A DNA stretch of 64,000 nt, taken from the NCBI RefSeq assembly GCF_025398155.2, contig NZ_CP104562.2:4898001-4962000 (forward strand), in the 5' to 3' direction. The DNA comes from Roseateles amylovorans. Its GTDB lineage: Bacteria > Pseudomonadota > Gammaproteobacteria > Burkholderiales > Burkholderiaceae_C. Under the pieces are notes generated by a model, which was not told the origin of the DNA, searched no databases, and saw only the letters and a program-made list of their open reading frames with translations. The translations under genes were made by a program, and so were the position numbers. Of this stretch, positions 25,921-34,723 are shown one piece after another; within the stretch, counting starts at the first letter, position 1, and every line of letters starts with the position of its first letter.

Positions 25921-28892
25921 ATCACAACAACGAGATCGCATTCATCGTCGAGGACAGCCTCACGGTGCGCATGGACCTGCGCGAGGCGCTGGAGGATGCC
26001 GGCTTTGCCTGCGTCGAATGCGCCACGCTGGCGCAGGCTCGCGTGGCGCTGGCCCACGACACGCCGGCGCTGGTGCTGCTGGACACCCAGTTGCCCGACG
26101 GCGACGGCGGCCACTGGCTGCAGGAACTTCGCGGCGCGCCGCAGGGCACCGAGACCGTGGTGCTGATCCTGTCCAACGCCGCCCAGGCGGGCGACCGGAT
26201 GCGCGGCCTGGCGCATGGCGCCGACGAGTTTGTGGGCAAGCCCTATGACCGCAGCTATGTGGTGGATCGCGCCCGGGAGCTGCTGCGCCAGCGCCAGTCC
26301 CAACGCCAGGACATGACGACGACGCAGGGGCCCTCGGTGCTGCTGATCGACGACAGCGAGACCTTTCGCCACGCCCTGCGCGAGGCCCTGGAACCGGTGG
26401 GCTACCGCATCCATCTCGCGGCCCATGGCGAAGACGGCTTGCGTCAGGCCGCCGCCCTGCGCCCCAACGCCATGATCGTGGATCAGCACATGCCCGGCCT
26501 GGACGGTGCCGCCGTGATCCGTCGGCTCCGGCTCGACCCGGCCCTGCGCCACACCCCATGCCTGCTGCTCACCGCCGACGAAGGTGCCGATGCCGAGCTG
26601 CGTGCGCTGGAAGCCGGCGCCGATGCCTTTGCCCGCAAGCAGGACGATGTCGACATGATCCTTGCCCGCGTCGCCGCCATGCTGCGCAGCGCCACCGCCA
26701 GCCTGCCGGAACAGGGCGCCAGCCTGCTCGGTCCGAAACGGGTGCTGCTGGTCGACGACAGCCCCAACATCCTGGCCGAGCTCGGCGCCGCCCTGCGCGA
26801 CGACGGCTTCGATGTGGTGCCCGCCCGCAGCGGCGAGCAGGCCCTGGAGCTGCTCAGCGTGCAGGCGGTGGATGCGGTGCTGATGGATGTGCAGATGCCG
26901 GGCCTCGGCGGTCTGGAGACCTGCCGCCGCATCAAGGCGGCCCCGGCGATGCGCGACATCCCGGTGGTGCTGCTGACCGCGCTGGATGGCCGCGACGCCA
27001 TGCTCGCGGGCCTGGAAGCGGGTGCAGACGACTATGTCGTCAAGGCCGGCGGCGAGGTGGAGCTGCTCAAGGCCCGGCTGCGCGCCCAGCTTCGTCGCAA
27101 GCAGTTTGAAGACGAGGCTCGCCGTGTCCATGCCGAGCTGCATCACAGCGCGATGGAAGCGGCGCAGGCCCGCGCCGCCCGCACCCTGGCCGACAGCCGT
27201 GCCGAGCTGCTGGCGGCCCTGCAGCAGCGCAACGAGGCGCTGGAGCAGCTGAACGCCGAGCTCAGCCGCGCCAGCAGCGCCAAGACGGCCTTCCTGTCGA
27301 CCATGTCCCATGAGCTGCGCACGCCGCTCAATGCGGTCATCGGCTTCGCGCAGCTGATGCGCGACGGTGCGGCAGGGCCGGTCAGTCCGCGCCAGGCGGA
27401 GTTCTGCAACCACATCCACAACGCCGGGCAGCATCTGCTGTCGCTGGTCAACGACCTGCTGGACATGGCCAAGATCGAGGCCGGCCGGGTGGATCTGGAC
27501 TTCGAGGCGGTCGACCTGGACGACCTGCTGCGTGACGCGCTGGCCATCGTCCAGGAGCGCACGCGGTTGGCCAACATCCAGGTCAAGCTGTTCGGCGTGG
27601 GCAGCGGTCAGCGGCTGTGCGTGGACCGGCGCCGCCTGCGGCAGATCATCTACAACCTGCTGTCCAACGCAGCGAAGTTCACCCCCAAGGGCGGCCTGAT
27701 CCGGCTGGAGGCGGAACGGGTGACCCGGGCGCGTGCCAGCACCGCCCTGCCCGGCTTCCCGACGGGCCGCCGCTCGGAGCTGCCGGAGAACGACTTCCAG
27801 GAGTTCGTGCAGATCAGCATCACCGACAGCGGCATCGGCATCCCGGCCGACAGCCTGGAGCGGCTCTTCCAGCCGTTCAACCAGATCAAGAACATCCTGA
27901 CCCACAAGGTCGAGGGCACCGGCCTGGGCCTGGCCACGGTGTCGCGGCTGGTGCAGTTGCATGGCGGTGCGGTGGCGGTGACCAGCGAGCCCGACCGCGG
28001 CAGCTGCTTCACCTGCTGGCTGCCCTGGCGTGAGCCGGTCATGCCGGATGTGGTGCTGCCGGACGACCCGGCCGCGCGGCCGTTGGCCCTGGTCATCGAG
28101 CACAACCTGCAGGCCGCCACGCTGATGCAGACCCAGCTCAACGGCGCCGGCTTCCGGGTGCGGCATGTGACTTCGGCAGAAGAGGCGCTGGCGTTGTCGG
28201 AGCATCTGCGCCCGGACCTCATCACGCTGGAGGTCCAGCTGCCCGGTCTGGACGGGTGGGAGCTGCTCTCGCGGCTGAAGAACCTCAACGGCTGGGCGCA
28301 CATTCCGGTGGTGGTGGTGTCGGTGGACGCGGGGCAGGAAGTGGCGCTGTCGCTCGGCGCCTCGGCGGTGCTGCACAAGCCGATCAGCCGCGCTGCCCTG
28401 GCCAAGGAGCTGGAGGTGCTGGGCTTCAATCCGACCGACACCCGCAACTTCCTGGTGCTGGCCATCAGCGAGGCGCCGGGCGACCTGCAGTCGCTCAGCA
28501 CCTACCTGTCGCAACCGGGCTTCTCGGTGCTGCGGGCCACCGGCGGCAAGGATGGCATCGACCAGGCCCGCCGGCATGTGCCCGACCTGATCGTGCTGGA
28601 CCTGCTGATGGCGGAGGTGGACGGCATCGGCGTGGTCGAGGCGCTGCAGCGCGACCCGTTGACCGCGGCGATTCCGGTGATCGTCGTGGCCGCCTCGCAG
28701 CTCACCGCCCGCGACCGCGAACTGCTCAACCGGCATGTGCAGCGCGCCCGGCCGGTGGCCACGGTCACCAGCCCCGCGCCGCTGCCCGACGGATCCCGCC
28801 AGGTCAACGGCCCTCAGGGCCACTTCATGGATGAGGTCAAACGCGCCATCAGCCGCACCAGTTGGGGCGATCTGGATCCGCTCGACGAATGA
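25917..28892 (+). CDS. Five-receiver hybrid histidine kinase (WspHRR-like)
   Basis: 991 residues, soluble. Order: REC1 (about 8-125), REC2 (140-255), REC3 (277-395), coiled linker, HisKA with FLSTMSHELRTPLNAV near 465, HATPase (NLLSNAAKFTPKGG; GTGLGLATVSRLV) to about 705, REC4 (721-835), REC5 (844-960). REC1-3 keep acceptor Asp and Lys. REC4 has Glu (E772) at the acceptor position in LITLEVQLPGLDG. REC5 keeps D895 but lacks the acidic pair and the Lys. ATGA overlap with cheB. In Burkholderia a hybrid kinase, WspHRR, occupies the output slot of Wsp; this gene fits that role by position. Confidence 0.9.
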   Translation: MNHNNEIAFIVEDSLTVRMDLREALEDAGFACVECATLAQARVALAHDTPALVLLDTQLPDGDGGHWLQELRGAPQGTETVVLILSNAAQAGDRMRGLAHGADEFVGKPYDRSYVVDRARELLRQRQSQRQDMTTTQGPSVLLIDDSETFRHALREALEPVGYRIHLAAHGEDGLRQAAALRPNAMIVDQHMPGLDGAAVIRRLRLDPALRHTPCLLLTADEGADAELRALEAGADAFARKQDDVDMILARVAAMLRSATASLPEQGASLLGPKRVLLVDDSPNILAELGAALRDDGFDVVPARSGEQALELLSVQAVDAVLMDVQMPGLGGLETCRRIKAAPAMRDIPVVLLTALDGRDAMLAGLEAGADDYVVKAGGEVELLKARLRAQLRRKQFEDEARRVHAELHHSAMEAAQARAARTLADSRAELLAALQQRNEALEQLNAELSRASSAKTAFLSTMSHELRTPLNAVIGFAQLMRDGAAGPVSPRQAEFCNHIHNAGQHLLSLVNDLLDMAKIEAGRVDLDFEAVDLDDLLRDALAIVQERTRLANIQVKLFGVGSGQRLCVDRRRLRQIIYNLLSNAAKFTPKGGLIRLEAERVTRARASTALPGFPTGRRSELPENDFQEFVQISITDSGIGIPADSLERLFQPFNQIKNILTHKVEGTGLGLATVSRLVQLHGGAVAVTSEPDRGSCFTCWLPWREPVMPDVVLPDDPAARPLALVIEHNLQAATLMQTQLNGAGFRVRHVTSAEEALALSEHLRPDLITLEVQLPGLDGWELLSRLKNLNGWAHIPVVVVSVDAGQEVALSLGASAVLHKPISRAALAKELEVLGFNPTDTRNFLVLAISEAPGDLQSLSTYLSQPGFSVLRATGGKDGIDQARRHVPDLIVLDLLMAEVDGIGVVEALQRDPLTAAIPVIVVAASQLTARDRELLNRHVQRARPVATVTSPAPLPDGSRQVNGPQGHFMDEVKRAISRTSWGDLDPLDE

Positions 28893-28983
28893 GCCGCCCC
28901 CCCCGGCCGCAGGGCCGCTCAAGCCGCCAACAGCGGCCACATTGGGGACACCGAGCCTCAGGGACACAGCGCAGGATGACGGA

Positions 28984-29859
28984 ATGAACGAGACGCCCGG
29001 ACCACACGGCCTGCAGGCCCAGCAAGACACGCACGATTCGCAAGATCCGCACGATTCGCACGATTCGCAAGCGACGCCAGGCCAGCCAGGATCGACCGCC
29101 ACCGGCCGCCCGCTGCGGGTGGTCCTGGTGGAAGATTCGCTGACCATCCGTCGCCAGCTCATCCCATGGCTGGAGAGCCGCGCGACGCTGCGCATCGTGG
29201 GCGAGGCCAGCGACGAGGCGATGGCCCTGGCGCTGGTCGACCACACCGCGCCGGATGCGGTGCTGCTGGATCTCTCACTGGCTCAGGGCGGCTCCGGCAT
29301 CACCGTGCTGAAAGCCCTGCGCAAGCGCGGTTATCGCGGCCAGGTGCATGTGTTGTCGCATCAGACGCCCGACACCTACCGTGCCGCCTGCCTGTCCGCC
29401 GGTGCCGACGGCTTCTTCGACAAGGCCGAGGAACTCGAGGCGCTGTGGCTGCATTTGTTCGGGGCCGAACGCGCGCGGGCGCCGCTGGCGCCGCTGCGCG
29501 CTGCGGCCTTGCTCGACCGGCTGGACCAGACCGCTCGCCTGGCGATGCGTGACGGCGGTGAACTCGCAGTCCACGTGGTGTTGGGCGATTCGGCCACGCT
29601 GGCGGAGGTGGCCGCCTCGCTGGCCGACGCGCTGGACCTCGGCGACGTGATCGGGTGGCTCGACGAGCCGCCGGCTGGCCGTCTGGCCATCGTGCTCGGC
29701 GAACCCGACACCGAACCGCCGCTGATTCACCGGCTGGCCCAGCCCATGGCCGACGCGGCGCTGCGCCTGGGCCATGCCGCGATGCCGGCGGAAGCCCTGT
29801 CCGCAGGCGGGTTGCTGACCTTGGCACAGACGCGCGCCATGGGGCTGACGCCCCGCTGA
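28984..29859 (+). CDS. Response regulator with divergent C-terminal output domain
   Basis: 291 residues from ATG 28984. A His/Asp/Gln/Ser-rich leader from a 9-bp repeat is followed by a full receiver (residues about 45-160): VLVEDSLTIRRQL, acceptor Asp in AVLLDLSLAQGGSG, Lys in FFDKAEE. The remaining 130 residues contain VHVVLGDSATLAEVAASL, VIGWLDEPPAGRLAIVLG and ALRLGHAAMPAEALSAGG. The strand/helix rhythm resembles a GGDEF domain whose GG(D/E)EF and metal residues are gone; this is tentative. It lies 91 nt after the hybrid kinase and is probably the terminal output of the operon. Confidence 0.8.
   Translation: MNETPGPHGLQAQQDTHDSQDPHDSHDSQATPGQPGSTATGRPLRVVLVEDSLTIRRQLIPWLESRATLRIVGEASDEAMALALVDHTAPDAVLLDLSLAQGGSGITVLKALRKRGYRGQVHVLSHQTPDTYRAACLSAGADGFFDKAEELEALWLHLFGAERARAPLAPLRAAALLDRLDQTARLAMRDGGELAVHVVLGDSATLAEVAASLADALDLGDVIGWLDEPPAGRLAIVLGEPDTEPPLIHRLAQPMADAALRLGHAAMPAEALSAGGLLTLAQTRAMGLTPR
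29032..29067. repeat. 9-bp tandem repeat in response regulator leader
   Basis: Four adjacent 9-mers of the form cacgattcg (one copy is caagatccg) encode a repeated H/Q-D-S/P tripeptide before the receiver domain. Copy number changes remain in frame. Confidence 0.75.
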
Positions 29860-30093
29860 GCGCGCGATCGCCCGGTTGACGCTCGGGGCTGTGCGCCAGG
29901 GATGACCCTGGTGTGACATCGGAAGCAGGCCGAAAGAGGGGCCGTCGCGGTTTTTCGCCTCCAATTTCAGCGATGCGCGGCGAATTTGCGCCGATCGCCG
30001 GTCATTTTCGTCGTCGGGGCCACAACCTGGGGTTGCAGGCACTTGAGTTGCCCCTCCCGAGTGGATTACGCTCGACGACGGAGGTCAACGACC

Positions 30094-30654
30094 GTGGATG
30101 TTCTTCAACTGGATATCTCGGGCCGGCCGCAATCCTGGATCTCGACCAAGGAAGCGGCAGTGCTCTATGCGAGCGATGCCGTGGCCTGGACGCTGGGGGA
30201 GCCGTGCCACGTGCTGCGTGGCGGCACCCAGCGCATCACCGGATTGCAGTCGCGCATCGAACTGCACCCGATCATTGCGGTGCGCGGCAGCGTGCCGACA
30301 CGGGCCTGGCGGCAATCGCCGGCGCTGTCGAATCCGAAGCTGTTTGCGCGGGATCGCCATGTCTGCGCCTACTGCGGCCACGCCTTCCATGCGGACCTGC
30401 TGACGCGGGAGCACATTCAGCCGGTCTCCCGGCAAGGCCGCGACACCTGGATGAACTGCATCACCGCCTGCCGCGGCTGCAACGGTCGCAAGGGCAATCG
30501 CACGCCGGAAGAAGCGCACATGACGCTGCTCTACCTGCCCTATGTGCCCAGCCTGCATGAGGACATGATCCTGCGCGGCCGGCGCATCCTGGCCGACCAG
30601 ATGGAGTTCCTGCTCGCCTGCGTGCCCCGCTCCTCACGCCTCTACCCCACTTGA
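30094..30654 (+). CDS. HNH endonuclease family protein
   Basis: 186 residues. A zinc-ribbon HNH core is plain: RHVCAYCGHAFHADLLTREH, HIQPVSRQGRDTWMNC, ITACRGCNGRKGNRTPEEA, with two CxxC pairs and the H-N-H positions. The start is GTG 30094, preceded by GGAGG about 10 nt upstream; the longer ATG frame is unlike the family. This compact HNH type is common in Betaproteobacteria as a single gene and is not tied to a restriction system here. Substrate unknown. The 234 nt before it contain a weak dyad (29896-29911) but no gene. Confidence 0.85.
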   Translation: MDVLQLDISGRPQSWISTKEAAVLYASDAVAWTLGEPCHVLRGGTQRITGLQSRIELHPIIAVRGSVPTRAWRQSPALSNPKLFARDRHVCAYCGHAFHADLLTREHIQPVSRQGRDTWMNCITACRGCNGRKGNRTPEEAHMTLLYLPYVPSLHEDMILRGRRILADQMEFLLACVPRSSRLYPT

Positions 30655-30823
30655 CGCACCCGCCGACAGGGGTGAACAGCCTGGAGTACAGTGGCTGTTC
30701 ATCGGCCCTTGCCGGCCTTCAGGCGTCGCCGATCCGGCGAACGCGCGGCTCGTAAAGTCTTGTTGCCACGTCAACTGGGCCCGGGCGGCCGGCGTTGGGT
30801 TCAGACGTATGTGGAGTCAAGAC

Positions 30824-31291
30824 ATGAAGAAGCTGCTGATTGCCTCGCTGGTGGCCACCCTGGCCGCCTGTTCCACCAGCAACCCGGACGTGATCCAGCG
30901 CGGTGACGCGCAACGGCTGTCCACCGTGCAGGACGCCACCGTGCTGTCGGTGCGCAACGTGACCGTGGATGGCTCGCAAAGCGGCGCCGGCGCCTTGACC
31001 GGTGCGGTCGTCGGCGGCGTGGCGGGATCCACCGTCGGTGGCAGCCGTGAGGGCTTGATCGTGGGCGTGCTCGGCGCAGTGGCCGGTGCGGCGATCGGCA
31101 ATGCAACCGAACGCGGCGTGACCCGCGAGGACGCCGTCGAAATTCTTCTGCAGATGCGCAACGGCGAGCGTCGCGCCATCGTTCAGGCCAAGGGCAATGA
31201 GACCCTGCAACCCGGCGAGCCGGTCATCATCGTCAATACCGGCGGCAAGACCCGCGTGATGCGCGCGCCTGCCGCGACACGGACCCAGTAA
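30824..31291 (+). CDS. Glycine-zipper outer-membrane lipoprotein (SlyB/Pcp-like)
   Basis: 155 residues. MKKLLIASLVATLAAC is a lipoprotein signal peptide with lipobox LAAC, so the mature protein is lipidated at Cys16. A Gly-zipper region, GALTGAVVGGVAGSTVGG, then IVGVLGAVAGAAIGNATERG, is typical of the SlyB/Pcp/OsmB superfamily that stabilises the outer membrane. The C-terminal part (VEILLQMRNGERRAIVQAKG) forms the small beta domain. ATG 30824 is used, five codons inside the longest frame, because it begins the signal peptide and has GGAG upstream. Confidence 0.87.
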   Translation: MKKLLIASLVATLAACSTSNPDVIQRGDAQRLSTVQDATVLSVRNVTVDGSQSGAGALTGAVVGGVAGSTVGGSREGLIVGVLGAVAGAAIGNATERGVTREDAVEILLQMRNGERRAIVQAKGNETLQPGEPVIIVNTGGKTRVMRAPAATRTQ

Positions 31292-31411
31292 GGCGCCAGC
31301 GCCGCCGGTCCAGTACCCGCTGCCGCCCGCCGTTCGACGCCGTGTCGATCTCGGGCGGTCAGTCAGCGTCGACGGCTTGGCATTGGCTGGCCACTCTGGC
31401 TGACGAATCCA

Positions 31412-31447
31412 GCTGACGCGGCTGACGCGGCTGACGCGGCTGACGCG
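31412..31447. repeat. Intergenic 9-bp tandem repeat
   Basis: Four perfect copies of gctgacgcg, followed by a decayed copy, in the 251-nt gap between the convergent lipoprotein and regA genes. Short gtctcaacg-type repeats follow at about 31490-31510. I see no coding potential or terminator here. Confidence 0.8.
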
Positions 31448-31542
31448 GCTAACGAGCCGATCATCGCGCCCGACAGGCCAGTCGCCGTCTCAACGTCTCA
31501 ACGTCTCAGCGCCTCAGCGATTCACCGGTCCCCCTCGAGCGG

Positions 31543-32103
31543 TCACTTCACCCGCTGCTTTTCCAGCTTGCGCGCCAGGGTGCGCCGATGCATGCCGAGC
31601 CGCCGCGCGGTTTCGGAGATGTTGAAGTCGGTCGCCGCCAAGGTCTCATGGATGCGCTCCCACTCCAGGGTCTTGATCGAGGTGGTGGCCCGTTCGGTGA
31701 CCTCGACATCGGCATCGCCCTGGGTGCGCTCGAAGGCCGCTTCGATGTCATCGGTATTGGCGGGCTTGGCCAGATAGTGACGCGCACCCAGCTTGATCGC
31801 CTCGACCGCCGTCGCAATGCTGGCGTAGCCGGTGAGCACCACGATCACCATCGCCTCGTCATGCTCGTGCAGGGTCTGCACGCAGGTCAATCCAGAGCCG
31901 CCGCTGGCGAGCTTCAGGTCCACCACCGCATATTCCGGCGCATCTTCCGGCCCGCGTTCCGCCAGCAGGCGCTGCACCTGCTCCACGTTGGCCGCACGCA
32001 GCACCGTGTAGCCGCGACGTTCGAATGAGCGCGACAGCGTGCGTGCGAAGGCGTCGTCGTCCTCAACAATCAGCAGCAGTCGGTCTTCGTCATCGGCCAT
32101 CAT
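31543..32103 (-). CDS. regA: Redox response regulator (RegA/PrrA/ActR family)
   Basis: 186 residues. Receiver: LLLIVEDDDAFARTLSRSFE, acceptor Asp in YAVVDLKLASGGSGL, VVLTGYASIATAVEAIKLGA, Lys in YLAKPAN. The C-terminus is a Fis-type HTH: ETLAATDFNISETARRLGMH, then RRTLARKLEK, nearly identical in pattern to RegA/PrrA. No sigma-54 AAA domain is present. ATG 32103 has GGAGA at 9 nt; the ATG at 32112 abuts that site and is less likely. Overlaps the regB end. RegBA pairs control respiration, carbon fixation or denitrification in response to quinone redox state. Confidence 0.9.
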   Translation of the reverse strand: MMADDEDRLLLIVEDDDAFARTLSRSFERRGYTVLRAANVEQVQRLLAERGPEDAPEYAVVDLKLASGGSGLTCVQTLHEHDEAMVIVVLTGYASIATAVEAIKLGARHYLAKPANTDDIEAAFERTQGDADVEVTERATTSIKTLEWERIHETLAATDFNISETARRLGMHRRTLARKLEKQRVK

Positions 32104-33484
32104 GGGCTGCATTCTCCGGCAGACCCTGAGGCATCAGTGCGGACAGAGGTAATCGGATCGCGACTTCTGCCCCACCGCCCTCCTCCGGCAGCCGGTTGCG
32201 GGCCTGCAGCACGCCGCCCAGGGACCGGCAGACATTCAGCGCCAGGAACAGCCCCAGGCCGCCGCCGGGTCGTCCCTTGCTCGACTGATAGGGCTTGCCG
32301 AATCGCTCCAGCATCTCCGATGGAAATCCCGGGCCATGGTCCTGCACGCAGATCACCAGTTGATCCTCTTCGGCAAAGGCCCGAAGTCCGACCGTGCGCG
32401 CTGGTGCAGCCTCCAGCGCGTTGTCGAGGATGTTGTCCACCATCTGCTTGAGGCCCACGTCCGACACGATGCGCAGATCGGGCAGTGCGGCGTCGCGCCG
32501 ATAGTCCAGGCCCACGCAGGGCCGCGTGGTGCGCCAGTGCAGCACCAGCTCGTCCAGGAAGGCATGCAGCGTGGTGACTTCCGGGGCCTCGCCGCGCATC
32601 TCGCCCGCCGACATCAGGATGCCGCTGACGATGGCCTTGCAGCGGCTCAGCTGGATCTGCATTTCCTCGATCTCTTCGCGCAGCTCGGGATCGCCCGCGA
32701 ACGGCGCCATGTGCGCCCAGTCGCCGAGGATCACCGACAAGGTTGCCAGCGGCGTGCCCAGCTCATGCGCCGCGCCGGACGCCAGCAAACCCATGCGCAC
32801 GATGTGTTCCTCTTCGGCGGCACGCTGTCGGAGATCAGCCAGGCGCGCATCGCGTTGCCGCAGGTTGCGACTGATGCGGTGGATCGAGGTGACCAGCAAG
32901 CCCGCATTGATCGCAAAGCAGATCAGCAGCCCGCCGACGTAATGCGGCGGCAGCGACAGACCCGCCAGGTCCGGCAACAGCAAGGGCTGATGCCATTGGG
33001 TCAGGGCCAGGAAGCAGGCGGACGTCAGCCCCACCATCGGCCAGACAAAGCGGGCCGACAACAGCACCGCCCCCACGGCGATCTGCAGCAGGAACAGGAA
33101 AATGAAGGGATTGGTGACGCCGCCGCTGTAGAAGAGCTGACCGCTCAGCACCGCCACATCGACCAGCAGGCCGGCGAACAGCTCCGCATCGCTGACGCCC
33201 GGCACCCAGCGGGTGCGGGCCCAGCAGGCGATGTTGAACAGCAGCAGCACCGACAACAGCGTCAGCATCTCCGCCACCGGCAGCCGGATGTGCAGCGCGA
33301 AATGCACCGACACCACGGTCACCAACTGCCCGGCCACCGCCAGCCAGCGCAACTGCACCAGTTGGCGCAGGTTGTTGCGGCCGGCCTGATTGACCGGCGC
33401 TTGTCGCCCGCCGCTCAGCGCCTCCGTATCCAGCCGTCCGAAGCGGCTGTCGCCGGTGCCGGTGTCAGTCGGCGTCAGCGGCAC
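32090..33484 (-). CDS. regB: Redox sensor histidine kinase (RegB/PrrB family)
   Basis: 464 residues with about six N-terminal membrane helices. YSGGVTNPFIFLFLLQ carries the GGxxNPF element linked to quinone sensing in RegB. The H-box is LLASGAAHELGTPLATLSVI, the form specific to this family. ATPase motifs are NILDNALEAAP, DHGPGFPSEML and GGGLGLFLALNV. The start is GTG 33484 with GGGGAG upstream, overlapping the SURF1 gene end by 20 nt. Linked to cyo-SURF1, it probably ties quinol oxidase expression to quinone redox state. Confidence 0.9.
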   Translation of the reverse strand: MPLTPTDTGTGDSRFGRLDTEALSGGRQAPVNQAGRNNLRQLVQLRWLAVAGQLVTVVSVHFALHIRLPVAEMLTLLSVLLLFNIACWARTRWVPGVSDAELFAGLLVDVAVLSGQLFYSGGVTNPFIFLFLLQIAVGAVLLSARFVWPMVGLTSACFLALTQWHQPLLLPDLAGLSLPPHYVGGLLICFAINAGLLVTSIHRISRNLRQRDARLADLRQRAAEEEHIVRMGLLASGAAHELGTPLATLSVILGDWAHMAPFAGDPELREEIEEMQIQLSRCKAIVSGILMSAGEMRGEAPEVTTLHAFLDELVLHWRTTRPCVGLDYRRDAALPDLRIVSDVGLKQMVDNILDNALEAAPARTVGLRAFAEEDQLVICVQDHGPGFPSEMLERFGKPYQSSKGRPGGGLGLFLALNVCRSLGGVLQARNRLPEEGGGAEVAIRLPLSALMPQGLPENAAHDGR

Positions 33485-34322
33485 GGTCCGGCTCCCCGGT
33501 CTCGCGACGGCGCCGATCCTCGCGCCACACGATCACCGCGATCCCCACGGTCATCAGCGCCATCGCGAACCAGGTCAGCGCATAGGAGCGATGGTTGTTG
33601 TTGAAGCGGATGACGGTGAGCCCCGGACGCGGCCAACGGTCCGCCGGGCTCGCCGCTTTGGCGGTCGATGGCTCACCCAAGGCGGCTGCGGCAACCGCTG
33701 CAGACGAGCCGGCCGCCAGGTCATCGCTCTCGTCCACGAAGTACGGTGCGACCGGCCCCTCCAGCGCCTGGGCGCGACCGATCGCCTGCACATCGCGGGA
33801 GTACCAACGGCCGGCCTGCGCATCGTTGCGCTGCAGCAGGCTGCCGCCGGGCTCGGTCAGACGCAGCAGGCCACGGAGCTCGACCTCGCCTTGCTGCTCG
33901 GTGGCGCTGCGCGAGGCGCGGGTCTTGAACGCCGCCGGCACGAAGCCGCGGTTGATCAGCACCCAGTTGCCGTGCGTGGTGCGCAGCGGCGTGATCACCC
34001 AGTAGCCGGTGCCCAGCTCGGTGCTCGCGCCCACCAGCGTCTCGCGGGAATGGTCGAAGCTGCCGCGCACGATCAGGCGGCGGTATTCGTCGTCCGCCTT
34101 GTTGATCGCCTCCCACTTCGCGCCTTCGGGTGCGAGCTCGGCGGGCGCGGCCAGACGTTGATCGAGCCGGGCGATCAGGTCTTCCTTCCATGACAGGCGC
34201 TGAAGCTGCCAGCAGCCCAGCGCCACGAACGCCGCAAACAAAAGGGCCGCGCCCGACAGCAGCGCCCAGAAGGCGGTGCTGCGGCGCGGCCGCTGCGGCA
34301 GGTCCCGGACGGGCTCGGCCAT
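33465..34322 (-). CDS. SURF1-family oxidase assembly protein
   Basis: 285 residues with an N-terminal helix (FWALLSGAALLFAAFVALG) and a C-terminal helix (SYALTWFAMALMTVGIAVIV), the two-helix topology of SURF1/Shy1. The family motifs CWQLQRLSWKEDLIARLD, GYWVITPLRTTHGNWVLINR and the C-terminal RFNNNHRSYALTW are present. SURF1 is known for aiding heme a insertion in cytochrome c oxidases; here it follows cyoD, with its ATG overlapping the cyoD stop codon, so it likely serves the bo3-type oxidase. A 30-residue insert rich in Ala/Ser lies before the last helix. Confidence 0.9.
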   Translation of the reverse strand: MAEPVRDLPQRPRRSTAFWALLSGAALLFAAFVALGCWQLQRLSWKEDLIARLDQRLAAPAELAPEGAKWEAINKADDEYRRLIVRGSFDHSRETLVGASTELGTGYWVITPLRTTHGNWVLINRGFVPAAFKTRASRSATEQQGEVELRGLLRLTEPGGSLLQRNDAQAGRWYSRDVQAIGRAQALEGPVAPYFVDESDDLAAGSSAAVAAAALGEPSTAKAASPADRWPRPGLTVIRFNNNHRSYALTWFAMALMTVGIAVIVWREDRRRRETGEPDRAADAD

Positions 34323-34723
34323 CAGGGCATGTTGCGCATGTCGTGGACCGGCATCATGTTGGCGTTCAGGTGATACATCACCCAGATCGAACCGGCCAGC
34401 ATGATGACGACGACGGCGATGGTGAAGATCAGCGACAGCATCGACCAGCCGCCTTCCACCTTCGAGTTCATGTGCAGGAAGTACACCATGTGGACCACGA
34501 TCTGCACGGCGGCGAAGCCCAGCAGCACGAGGCCGGTGGTCGTCGACGACGGGATGATCTTGGCCATCACCAGCCAGAACGGGATGGCGGTCAGCACCAC
34601 CGACAGGATGAAACCGATCACGTAACCCTTGACGGTGGCGTGATAGCCCACGTCGTCATGGTCGTCGTGGTGGTCGTCATGGCCATGGTGGCCTTGGTCG
34701 TGTTGGTTGTTGTGCTCGCTCAT
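34322..34723 (-). CDS. cyoD: Cytochrome bo3 quinol oxidase subunit IV
   Basis: 133 residues with three membrane helices (VIGFILSVVLTAIPFWLVM; TGLVLLGFAAVQIVVHMVYF; MLSLIFTIAVVVIMLAGS), the CyoD pattern. The N-terminal 25 residues are extremely His/Asp-rich (HHGHDDHHDDHDD) and may bind metal ions; family members are usually shorter here. Overlaps cyoC by 4 nt and the SURF1 start by one base. Confidence 0.9.
   Translation of the reverse strand: MSEHNNQHDQGHHGHDDHHDDHDDVGYHATVKGYVIGFILSVVLTAIPFWLVMAKIIPSSTTTGLVLLGFAAVQIVVHMVYFLHMNSKVEGGWSMLSLIFTIAVVVIMLAGSIWVMYHLNANMMPVHDMRNMP

Noticed and set aside
31412..31447. Tandem 9-mers as a CRISPR or iteron array
   Set aside because: Units are only 9 bp with no spacers, no cas or rep genes nearby, and only four copies.
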